From CAIWHR01 sp963781285 (lineage in GTDB: Bacteria > Pseudomonadota > Gammaproteobacteria > Burkholderiales > Casimicrobiaceae): DNA of 64,000 nt. The notes under the pieces were generated by a model. The model saw only the letters and a list, made by a program, of their open reading frames with translations. It had not been told where the DNA came from and did not search any database. Each line of letters opens with the position of its first letter. Within the stretch, counting starts at the first letter, position 1. Positions 56,061 to 64,000 of this stretch are shown in pieces. The DNA lies in NCBI GenBank assembly GCA_963781285.1, contig CAWAFI010000019.1:1-64000 (forward strand), in the 5' to 3' direction. Both the position numbers and the translations under genes were made by a program.

Positions 56061-57735
56061 CGCGCCGCCGCTGGCCGCGGTCGCCATCGTGCTCGCTGCG
56101 CTCGCCGCACTGCCGATTGGCGCCGTGCTGGGCCTGGGGCTGGCACCGGGACGCGGCGGCGTGTGGTCGCACCTCGCGGCGACGGTGCTGCCGGATTTTG
56201 TCTTCAACACGCTGGCACTCGTGGTCCTGGTCGGGGCCGGCGTGGCCTTCGGTGGAACGGTGACGGGGTGGCTCGTCTCGCACCGCAGTTTCCCCGGAGC
56301 CCGGTTCTTCGAGTGGGCGCTCTTGCTGCCGCTCGCGGTGCCCGCGTACGTGATCGCCTACGCGTATACCGATTGGCTCGAATACGCGGGGCCGGTGCAG
56401 ACGGCATTGCGCGACACGTTCGGCTGGTCGCGCGGTGAATACTGGTTCCCCGACGTCCGCTCGCTGCCCGGCGCAGCGGCAATGTTCGTGGCTGTCCTCT
56501 ACCCGTACGTGTATCTGCTCGCACGCACTGCGTTCCTCGAACGTCCGGCGTCGCTGATCGAGGCCGCGCGCACGATGGGTCTCGACGCGCGTCGTGCGTT
56601 CTGGCGCGTGGATCTTCCCCTCGCGCGCCCGGCCATCGCCGGCGGCATCGCGCTGGCGTTGATGGAGACGCTCGCCGATTACGGCACCGTCGCGTATTTC
56701 GCCGTGGACACGTTTACGACCGGTATCTATCGGGCGTGGTTTTCGTTGGGGGACCGGGTCGCGGCGGCGCAACTGTCGGCCACGCTGCTCGCGTTCGTCG
56801 TCGGTGCGGTGCTGCTCGAGCGCTGGTCGCGCGGCGCGACACGCACGGCGGTCAGCGCCAGGCAACGCAGCCCGGCAGTGCCACAGCGGCCGCGGCTGGC
56901 CGGGTGGCGCGCCTGGCTCGCCACCCTGATCTGCATGGCGCCGATCGTCGTCGGGTTCGCGTTGCCGGTGGCGCTGCTCGCGCGGCTCGCGCTGGCGGAA
57001 TCGGGGCCCCTGCCGATGGCGCGCTTCGCCGAGCTCGCATGGAACAGCTTCCGCGTGTCGGGCATCGCGGCGGCCCTCGCCGTCGCTCTCGCCGTTGTCG
57101 TCGCCTACGCCGTGCGGTTGGCGCCCGGCCCGTGGACGCGCGGCACGAGCCGGCTGCTGGCGATGGGCTACGCAGTGCCCGGATCCGTGCTCGCCGTCGG
57201 TGTGCTGCTGCCCGTGGGCGCGCTCGACGTCTGGCTGGCCGAATTCCTGCAACAACAGTTCGGCGTTCGCGCCGGGCTGTTGCTGACGGGCACGATCGTA
57301 GCGCTGATCTACGCCTATCTGGTCCGCTATTTCGCCGTTGCGTGGAATGCCATCGAACCCGCGTTCGCACGCATCACGCCGAACATGGATGCTGCCGCGC
57401 GCGGCCTCGGTGCAGGAATGACCGGCACGCTGCTGCGCGTCCACGCGCCGCTGCTCGTGCGAAGCGCCGCCGCCGCCGCGTTGCTGACATTCGTCGACGT
57501 GATGAAGGAATTGCCAGCCACGCTGGTGATGCGCCCGTTCAACTTCGACACGCTGGCCACGCAGACGTATACGTTTGCCAAGGACGAGCGGCTTTCGGAA
57601 GCGGCGCTGCCGTCGCTCGTGATCGTCGCTGTCGGCGTGTTGCCTCTGCTGATCCTGGCGCGCGCCGTGCGGCGCGGCGTCATGCGGCAGACCGGCGTTC
57701 CGCCACCGTCGTGGCAAGCGGAGTGCACCGCCTGA
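56053..57735 (+). CDS. fbpB: ferric-iron ABC transporter permease, FbpB-like fused dimer
   Basis: 560 residues with about twelve transmembrane segments in two homologous halves, each with an EAA-type loop: ASLIEAARTMGLDARRAF in the first half and MDAAARGLGAGMTGTL in the second. This duplicated layout is typical of FbpB/SfuB. The likely binding protein is convergent at 57803 and the likely ATPase is 21 kb away at 33999. No ATPase gene is adjacent. Confidence 0.88.
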   Translation: MRSAPPLAAVAIVLAALAALPIGAVLGLGLAPGRGGVWSHLAATVLPDFVFNTLALVVLVGAGVAFGGTVTGWLVSHRSFPGARFFEWALLLPLAVPAYVIAYAYTDWLEYAGPVQTALRDTFGWSRGEYWFPDVRSLPGAAAMFVAVLYPYVYLLARTAFLERPASLIEAARTMGLDARRAFWRVDLPLARPAIAGGIALALMETLADYGTVAYFAVDTFTTGIYRAWFSLGDRVAAAQLSATLLAFVVGAVLLERWSRGATRTAVSARQRSPAVPQRPRLAGWRAWLATLICMAPIVVGFALPVALLARLALAESGPLPMARFAELAWNSFRVSGIAAALAVALAVVVAYAVRLAPGPWTRGTSRLLAMGYAVPGSVLAVGVLLPVGALDVWLAEFLQQQFGVRAGLLLTGTIVALIYAYLVRYFAVAWNAIEPAFARITPNMDAAARGLGAGMTGTLLRVHAPLLVRSAAAAALLTFVDVMKELPATLVMRPFNFDTLATQTYTFAKDERLSEAALPSLVIVAVGVLPLLILARAVRRGVMRQTGVPPPSWQAECTA

Positions 57736-57802
57736 ATGCAGGGGTGTCCGCCTCTCCCATTCGATCGCGTCGCGTTCGCCGACCCGCTCCGGGACGGAGG
57801 CG

Positions 57803-58849
57803 TCACTTCCATCCGGCGCGATCGAGGAGGCGCTGTGCCGCCGGCGTGTTCTTGCCAAGCGTGGCGATCGGGAGCGGATCGATCTTGAAGCTGCCGAGCG
57901 AATCCAGTTCCGGATTCTTCGCGACCGCGCCTTTCACTGCCGGCCATTCGTTGTTGCCGTTGGCGAAGTAGGCCTGCGCCTCGTCGCTTGCCAGATACTC
58001 GAGGAAGCGGATCGCGTTGTCCTTGTGCGGCGCGTTCTTCAGGACTCCGGCACCGGCAATATTCACGTGCGTTCCGTAGCTTGCCTGGTCGGGCCAGACG
58101 AGGCCCGCCTTCGCCGCCCATTCGCGCTCCTCGGGCTTGGCCGAGCGCAGGAGCCGCACGTAATAGTAAGTGTTCGACAGTGCGACGCCGCATTCGCCGG
58201 CGGCAACGGCCTTGATCTGGTCGGTGTCGCCGCCACGCGGCGTGCGCGCCATGTTGGCGACCACGCCTCTCGCCCACTCTTCAGTCTTCGCTTCGCCGTT
58301 GTGCGCGATCAGCGCCGCGACGAGCGACAGGTTATACGGATGGCTGCCCGAGCGCGTGCAGACCTTGTCCTTCTGTCTCGGGTCCGCCAGCGATTCGTAG
58401 GTCGCGACGGTAGCGGGGTCGACCGTCGCCCGGTTGTAGATGATGACCCGCGCGCGGCTGGAAAATCCGTACCAGTTGCCCTCCGGGTCGCGCAGCGCCG
58501 CCGGAATCCGTTCTTCCAGAACCTTCGTCTTCACGGGCTGGAACAACCCCTGCTGCTGCGCCGACCACAGTCGCGCGGCGTCGACGATCAGCAGGATGTC
58601 GGCGGGGCTCTGCACCCCCTCGCTCTTGATCCGGTCGAGCAGCTGCTCGTCGCCGGCCTCGATCCGGTTGATCCTGATGCCGGTCGCCTTGGTGAAGTTG
58701 GCGTAGAGCGCCTCGTCCGTCTGGTAGTGCCGCGCCGAATAGAGGTTGAGGACCGGCTCCTCGGCGGCGCGCGCGGCGGGTACGACGAGTGTCGACGCAA
58801 GCGCGGCGAATACGGCGCCGAGTACACGCCGGCCAATGATTCGTTTCAT
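57803..58849 (-). CDS. fbpA: ferric-iron periplasmic binding protein, FbpA-like
   Basis: 348 residues with signal peptide VLGAVFAALASTLVVPAARA. LNLYSARHYQTDEALYANF, RIEAGDEQLLDRIKSEG and ALSNTYYYVRLLRS (the Tyr pair that ligates Fe3+) identify the FbpA/FutA1 family. A Fur-box-like sequence lies about 75-90 bp upstream. Oriented towards the permease gene, with a 67-bp convergent gap. Confidence 0.92.
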   Translation of the reverse strand: MKRIIGRRVLGAVFAALASTLVVPAARAAEEPVLNLYSARHYQTDEALYANFTKATGIRINRIEAGDEQLLDRIKSEGVQSPADILLIVDAARLWSAQQQGLFQPVKTKVLEERIPAALRDPEGNWYGFSSRARVIIYNRATVDPATVATYESLADPRQKDKVCTRSGSHPYNLSLVAALIAHNGEAKTEEWARGVVANMARTPRGGDTDQIKAVAAGECGVALSNTYYYVRLLRSAKPEEREWAAKAGLVWPDQASYGTHVNIAGAGVLKNAPHKDNAIRFLEYLASDEAQAYFANGNNEWPAVKGAVAKNPELDSLGSFKIDPLPIATLGKNTPAAQRLLDRAGWK

Positions 58850-58922
58850 GCGGATCCTTCAGCAGTCGTTGTTGCGAATCGGAGCCCCGATTCTGCCGGC
58901 CCCAAACCCGGCTGTCAATACG

Positions 58923-58941
58923 AATAGGAATCATTATTATT
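58923..58941 (-). promoter_or_regulatory. candidate Fur box upstream of fbpA
   Basis: On the minus strand the 19 bases AATAATAATGATTCCTATT match the classic Fur box GATAATGATAATCATTATC at 12 positions, in an AT-rich patch inside GC-rich DNA. Iron repression of the binding-protein gene is therefore likely, but this was judged by eye only. Confidence 0.5.
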
Positions 58942-59119
58942 TGATCTGGGTCAACGATACTGGGGACGCTTAGCCACATTTGGCCACCCTTCACAACTGC
59001 GCGGAGGGACACGAACGTCGTCGGGCGGTCTGCTCATTTTGGTAATTGAGCGCGAGGCTCGCTAAGGGTGGTGTCGCCAGTCGACGGGCGCGGCGCTCGT
59101 CGTGCGCCTGGGTGGCGGT

Positions 59120-59450
59120 TCAGAACCCGCTGCGTATCGCGACCAGCGTGACAAGCACGACAAAGCCCGCTGCGATGCCCACGAAGAGATTCCGGCGAAA
59201 GACAAAATAAGCCGACCAGCGCGATCGCGCAGGCGACCAGTCGCGCGGGAAGCGGGGTGGCCGCGAGCGTACCAGTGGGCAGGAGCATGATGCGCACCGC
59301 CAATCCGGCGATCATGGCGTAGGCCACACAGTTCGCCCAGATGAAGAACTCGCTGTCCATCCTTACCCGGCTCGAGATCAGCATACCCACGCCGCGCCAC
59401 AGGTAGGTCGCGAGGCCGCATGCCACGATGAGCAGCGCCAGCTCAAGCAC
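59120..59450 (-). CDS. azlD: AzlD-family branched-chain amino acid exporter subunit, frameshifted
   Basis: It starts at GTG 59450, overlapping the end of azlC. LELALLIVACGLATYLWRGV, EFFIWANCVAYAMIAGLAVR and ARLVACAIALVG are the AzlD helices. Near 59205 an extra base in GGCTTATTTTG shifts the frame. The corrected reading continues FVFRRNLFVGIAAGFVVLVT and ends IRSGF at TGA 59120, giving the usual length of about 110 residues. Confidence 0.8.
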
Positions 59451-60167
59451 GTTTGTTCGCCTTCAGCAGTCCCCACGCCAGCGTGCCGCCGATCAGCCCT
59501 CCGAGCATCACGCTCCATTGCGGCGCAACGAGGTAGATCAGCGGGCCCGACTATCGCGCCGCAGGCGAGCGCCAACACGCCATGGCGCGTGCGCGTCTCG
59601 CCCGTAAGGATGAGCACGAAGTACAGCGGTCCGATGAACACCAGTCCCTGGCGCACCAGCGGTGGCAGGGATTCGGCCAGCCCGAAACCGACCGCGGTGG
59701 ACACAATGCAGGCCACCCAATTGGTGAGCGCGAAGCCGATGAACCAGGGCAGGCGCTGTTCGTGCGGCAGCTCCGGGCAGCGTCGCATGCTGGCCGCCCA
59801 TCCGGTCATCGCCAGCAGGTGCACCGCGGCATAGATCCGCCAGGTGGGACGGTCGGGCGAGCGAAGCATCGGCAGCAGCGCCACGGTCATGGGCAGAAAG
59901 CGCGCCGCGGTGAGCGCCACTGTGATCACGATCATGACCGGCACCGACCCGGCGATCGACATTTCCAGCATCGCCAGCTGGCCCGGCAGGGCGAAGATGG
60001 TGAGCGTGGACAGGAGCGCTGCCCACAACGGAAACTGACTGCCGTTGGCGAGGGCGCCGAACCCCAGATAGCCGGCGGCGAGCACCATGGAGGGCACGCC
60101 GATGGATTCGCGCACCGCCGCCCAGAAGGCGACTCGGGCATCGGGATAGCGGGGAGTGCCGATGGCG
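59443..60167 (-). CDS. azlC: AzlC-family branched-chain amino acid permease, frameshifted, start unclear
   Basis: Hydrophobic protein with RVAFWAAVRESIGVPSMVLA, GSQFPLWAALLSTLTIFALP and MIVITVALTAARFLPMTVAL, the AzlC pattern. Near 59547 an extra C breaks the frame; corrected, it ends GPLIYLVAPQWSVMLGGLIG to KANKRA at TGA 59443. No good start codon lies in frame before RYPDARVAFW, and the nearest ATG (about 60138) is one frame off, so there may be another indel. It pairs with AzlD to export branched-chain amino acids. Confidence 0.75.
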
Positions 60168-60221
60168 CGAGAGGGATTAGGCCGCCGACGGGCAGCGTGA
60201 GACGGTGCGTTACGCTGCCGG

Positions 60222-61123
60222 TCAGATCTTGATTTTCGGGTCGAGCCAGTCGCGCAGCGAGTCGCCGAACAGGTTGAAGGCGAACACCGCCACGCTGATC
60301 GCGACGCCCGGGAAACACGATCATCCACGGCGCCTGCTGATAGAAGTCGATCGCCGATCCCGACAGCATCAAACCCCAGGCCGGCGTGGGCTCGGTCACG
60401 CCTAGTCCCAGGAAGGACAGCGAGGCCTCCAGCAGGATGGCCTGGCCGACAAAGGCAGTGAGCATGATGAGATAGGGAGCCACCACGTTGGGCACGATGT
60501 GCCGGAAGATGATGCGGGTGTGCGAGAAACCGGCCGTGCGCGCCGCGTCGATATAGGGCATCTCGCGCACGGCGAGCGCGGATGAGCGCACGACGCGCGC
60601 CACTTTGGGCACCATCGGCAGGCCGATGGCGATGATCAGGTTCCAGTCGATCCCGAACACGACGTTCTTGCCCAGCACCGCCACCACCGCCAGCGCCAGC
60701 ACGATGATGGGGAAGGCGAGGATGATGTCCATGAAGCGCTGGACGATCATGTCGGTGCGGCCGCCGAAGTAGGCCGACGCCACGCCGATGATGCGCGCCA
60801 AGCGTCGAGCCGATGAGCGACGAGAGAAAGCCCACCGCCAGCGCAGTCTGCGAGCCGTAGATGAGGCGCGAGAATACGTCGCGCCCGAAGTTATCGGTAC
60901 CGAGCAGATGGTTCCAGGAAGGCGGGGCGAGTATGCCGCCGTAGTCCACCGTCAGCGGGTCGTGCGGCGCCACCCATCTGGCAAACACCGCAGCCAGGAT
61001 CATCAGCACGATGACCGCCAGCCCGGCGGTGCCGAGCGGCTGCTGCAGGGCGAAGGCAAGCACCGGGTGGCGGCGCTGCGGCACCTTGTAGGCGATCTCG
61101 AAGGTTCCGGGGACGGCGCTCAT
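60222..61123 (-). CDS. dppC: dipeptide/oligopeptide ABC permease DppC-like, frameshifted
   Basis: It starts at ATG 61123, overlapping the dppB stop: MSAVPGTFEIAYKVPQRRHP, then FARWVAPHDPLTVDYGGILA and HLLGTDNFGRDVFSRLIYGS (a DppC hallmark). The frame shifts near 60795 to ARIIGVASAYFGGRTD and EMPYIDAARTAGFSHTRIIF (the EAA loop). It shifts again near 60312, after APWMIVFPG, to VAISVAVFAFNLFGDSLRDW and ends DPKIKI at 60222. With two single-base corrections it is a full-length permease of about 300 residues. Confidence 0.82.
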
Positions 61124-62078
61124 CAACGATAACGGATGCGCGGATCGAGCCAGGCGTACAGCAGATCGATCACGAAATTGACGACGATGAAAAAGGTGGC
61201 GACCAGCAGCACCAGCGCCTGGACCATGGTGAAGTCGCTGCGCGCCACCGCTTGCACGAACAGCTTGCCGATGCCGTTGAGGTTGAATACCTGTTCGGTG
61301 ACCACCAGGCCGCCGATCAGAAAGGCGAACTCCAGGCCGATCACCGTCACGACCGGCAGCATCGCGTTGCGAGAGCGCGTGCCGCACCACCACCAGGCGC
61401 TCGAACACGCCCTTGGCGCGCGCGGTGCGGATGTAGTCCTCCTGCAGCACTTCGAGCAGCGTGGAGCGCATCATGCGGGTCGCCACCGCGGAATAGCGGT
61501 AGCCCACCGCCAGCGCCGGCCAGATGAGCTGCGACAGGTTCTCGCGCGGATTCTCGAAGAACGGCGTGAAGGTGATGGGCGGGTGCCAATGAAAGATACG
61601 ACAGCAGCAGCAGGATGATGATCATGCCCAGCCAGAACGACGGCACCGCGAGCCCGGCGATCGAAATCACCCGTATCACGTGGTCGATCCAGGTGTCCTT
61701 GTACAGCGCCGAAAGCGTTCCCAGCGGAATCGAGATCAGTACCGCGAGGATGGTCGCCATGACGGCGACCTGGAGGGAAAGCTGCAGCCTGGAGGCGATC
61801 TCCCGGGATACCGGATTGCCGGTCCACATCGACACGCCGAAATCGCCGGTCGCCATGCCGCCCAGCCATTTGCCGAACTGGACGAGGATCGGCCGGTCGA
61901 GCCCCAGGCGCGTCCGCTCCGACTCGATCACGGCCTGCGAGACGTTGGCGCCCTCGCCCCGCAGCATCACTTCGACCGGATCGCCGCCCATGACGCGCAG
62001 CATCAGGAATACGAGGATCGCGACCCCGAGCAGCGTCGGGATCATCAGCAGCAGGCGCTGGGCGATGTAGCGAAGCAC
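61123..62078 (-). CDS. dppB: dipeptide/oligopeptide ABC permease DppB-like, frameshifted
   Basis: GTG start at 62078: LRYIAQRLLLMIPTLLGVAI, then VMGGDPVEVMLRGEGAN and FGKWLGGMATGDFGVSM. The frame shifts near 61605. The middle part reads YRYSAVATRMMRSTLLEVLQ and DYIRTARAKGVFERLVVVRH (the EAA loop). It shifts again near 61365 to VVTVIGLEFAFLIGGLVVTE and NGIGKLFVQAV, ending LLYAWLDPRIRYR at 61123. Corrected, it is a normal DppB of about 318 residues. Confidence 0.82.
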
Positions 62079-62153
62079 GCGTCAGGGGCGGGTGGAGGGG
62101 ACGCGCAGCGAGGCCGGGGCCGTCGGCTGCGCTTCCCCGCTTGCGGCCGGTCG

Positions 62154-63733
62154 TTACCGGTCCAGCCAGACGTCGGTCAGGTCCTGCCCCACGTAATGGC
62201 TGGGCGTGATGTGCCAGCCCTTCATCTGCTGGTGATGGACGATGATGCGGTGCCACCAGATCGTCGGGATGACGTAGGCCTGATCCAGCGCCTGGCGCTC
62301 GAATTCGCGCAGCAGCGCAATGCGCTTGCCCCGGTCGAGTTCTCCCGCCTGCTTGTCGTAGAGATCGTCCAGCTTGCGGTCGACGTGGCCCGAATAATTG
62401 AGCGCCGAACGGTCCGCGGACAGGTACTTCTGCAGCTGCAGGTTGGGCTCGTCCATGAAGTCGCAGTTGAAATCGAGCGCCGCGTCATAGGTCGGGTTGC
62501 CCCGCTGCTGCGCGGCCAGGTACAGCCGCGTCTCGAGCTGCTCGTGCTGCACGGTCAGCCCGATCTGGCGCCATTGGTCGATCAGGAACACGCCCACCGG
62601 CGTGTAGGGCATGGCCACATTGCGGTTGGTCAGCTTGAAGGTCAGATTCTCGACCCCGGCCTCCTTGAGCAGCCGGCGCGCCTCGGCGCGGGACGCATTG
62701 ATGTCGCGCGAAAATCCCGGCAGCTTGACGAGATCCTGCTCGCTGATCGCGAGATCGTAGCCCGGGCGCAGCACCCCGCCGACGTGGCGCACCAGCGCGA
62801 TCTTCTGCAGCGCCTGCGCGCCCTCCCAGCGGTCGATCGCCAGCGACAGCGCCCGGCGCACGCGCGGATCGTCGAAGGGCTTCTTCTTGACGTTGAAGCT
62901 CACCACCAGGCTGCAGACCCAGGGCGACTCGACCACCACCGCGCGGTCGCCCAGCGCCTGCACCAGGCGATCCCTGTCGGCCGGCGAATGGCCGCGGAAC
63001 TCCGCCAGCACCTGGCCCGCCGGAGAGCGCGTTCACCATCGGCGCGCCGCTCATGAATACCGCCCGATAGCCGTCGAGGTAAGGCTTGCCCGGCTCGAAG
63101 TAGCCGTCGAACTTGCGGCCTACCCAGTGCGACCCGGCTTGGTGCTCGACGAAGGTGAACGCGCCGGTGCCGAGGATGTTGCGCTCGGGGAACTTGGGAT
63201 CGACCTTGAGCTTGGCGGCGCTGTAGACGCAGTCCCAGGGCGAAGCGAAGTTGGACAGCATGGATGCGTTGGTCGCGGACAGCCTGAACACCACCGTGTG
63301 CGCGTCGGGCGTGTCGATGGCGGCGATGTCCTTGTAGCTCTCCTCGCGCAGCGAACGCACGCCCTCCGGCGGTTTCCTGAGCCTGTCGTAGGTGGCCTTG
63401 ATGTCCTCCGATGTCAACGCGGAGCCGTCATGAAACTTGACGTTGCGCTTGAGCTTGAAGGTGTAGGTCAGGCCGTCGGGCGAGATCGTCCAGGATTCGG
63501 CCAGGTCACCCACCACCTTGGGGTAGTTGGCGGTATCGAACTTGAGCAACGTCGAGTAGTGCGGCCGCACCGGATGGATGAAGGCGAACGAGCTCTGCGC
63601 GTGGCAGTCGTAGTTGGGCGGTTCGGCGCTGACCGCGAAGGTGAGCGTGCCGCCCGACTTGGGCGACTGCGCCAGCGCATGCGGCGCCCCGAACGCGAGC
63701 GCGGCCGCCACAACGGCGGATGCGAATCTTCAT
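62154..63733 (-). CDS. dppA: peptide ABC transporter substrate-binding protein (SBP family 5), frameshifted
   Basis: ATG 63733 has GGAGG just upstream and starts MKIRIR. After a one-base shift near 63715 a signal peptide follows (VAAALAFGAPHALAQ), then SGGTLTFAVSAEPPNYDCHA, KLKRNVKFHDGSALTSEDIK and ILGTGAFTFVEHQAG. The frame is lost again near 63020, after SGAPMVNALSGG, and continues as EFRGHSPADRDRLVQALG, DPRVRRALSLAIDR and DLTDVWLDR. Corrected, it has about 525 residues, normal for DppA/OppA. First gene of the operon after the ATPase(s). Confidence 0.85.
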
Positions 63734-63798
63734 GTGAGCCTCCTTTGGCAAATCGGGTCAAGCGCGAACGCTGTCGTGAGTTTCGTTGCGATAGTTTC

Positions 63799-64000
63799 CT
63801 ATACCTTGATGCACGCGGCGAAGTGCATCGGCTTGATCTCCCGCAGCGCAGGCACGCTTTCCTGGCATTCCTCCGTGGCCACGGGACAGCGCGTGTGAAA
63901 CACGCAGCCCTTCGGCGGATCGAGCGGACTCGGAACCTCGCCGCCGAGCACCGAGCGGGCGCGTTCGCGCTCGAGCTCCGGGTCGGGAATCGGCACCGCG
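63799..64000 (-). CDS. dppF: peptide ABC transporter ATPase, C-terminal end (partial, runs off the window)
   Basis: The last 66 residues are visible: PIPDPELERERARSVLGGEV, PSPLDPPKGCVFHTRCPVAT and MHFAACIKV. This is the oligopeptide/dipeptide ATPase C-terminal domain (oligo_HPY) with its cysteines (GCVFHTRCP, EEC, AAC). The nucleotide-binding domain lies beyond position 64000. It is upstream of the binding protein in the same operon. DppD or DppF cannot be told apart from this end. Confidence 0.8.
   Translation of the reverse strand, partial: AVPIPDPELERERARSVLGGEVPSPLDPPKGCVFHTRCPVATEECQESVPALREIKPMHFAACIKV

Noticed and set aside
55801..57858. A 685-codon minus-strand frame opposite the iron permease
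   Set aside because: It is arginine/histidine-rich low-complexity sequence. The plus-strand frame has clear transmembrane helices and permease loops.
1..64000. CRISPR arrays, rRNA genes and an intact insertion sequence
   Set aside because: No regularly spaced repeats, no rRNA sequence and no complete transposase with inverted repeats were seen.

Overview
The window is GC-rich and looks betaproteobacterial, probably Burkholderiales-like. The evidence is the order surE-pcm-nlpD-rpoS, the alaC-hom-thrC amino-acid cluster, a Tat-exported high-potential iron-sulfur protein, the MoxR/DUF58/TgpA cluster and a FbpAB-type iron system. No species can be named from the sequence alone.

The left half (about 1-31.2 kb) is accessory DNA stacked against the 3' end of an initiator tRNA-fMet gene (minus strand, 31093-31169). 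Copies of the tRNA 3' end lie in the same orientation at 1907, 11099 and 18885, and cut the region into three blocks. Block 1 (1.9-11.1 kb) holds a decayed secreted-protein gene, an NmrA-type reductase, an 871-residue winged-helix/ATPase/TPR regulator, a long candidate structured RNA, a tyrosine recombinase and a frameshifted large serine recombinase whose stop codon lies in the tRNA-derived repeat. Block 2 (11.1-18.9 kb) is one minus-strand operon: a carbohydrate-type ABC importer, an amidohydrolase, a Gfo/Idh/MocA oxidoreductase and a D-threonine-aldolase-like PLP enzyme. Block 3 (18.9-31.1 kb) holds a delta-60-repeat lipoprotein, a broken RHS polymorphic-toxin locus with immunity genes, a second diverged copy of the structured RNA, a piece of a sister serine recombinase, the 3' end of a sulfatase gene and an outer-membrane-channel-like protein. 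Left of the blocks (1-1.9 kb) is a heap of remnants: a group II intron reverse transcriptase, an insertion-sequence transposase and a probable defense gene.

The right half is mostly ordinary chromosome. In order it holds a nitrate/taurine-type ABC importer; an FbpC-like ATPase; a C13-peptidase-like membrane protein that lacks the usual His; thrC-hom-alaC; a frameshifted Mth938-type gene and a MaoC-type dehydratase; a proline-rich membrane-anchored protein; HiPIP; an ABC-2 exporter pair; a Rieske protein; an HDAC-family deacetylase; the MoxR/DUF58/transglutaminase cluster; and the stationary-phase operon surE-pcm-nlpD-rpoS. A ferric-iron permease and binding protein follow, the latter under a candidate Fur box. 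The window ends in a peptide ABC transporter operon joined to azlC-azlD.

Single-base frameshifts are concentrated at 24-25 kb and 59-63.7 kb, with isolated ones at about 1.25, 10.2 and 41.0 kb. From the sequence alone I cannot tell assembly error from real decay.
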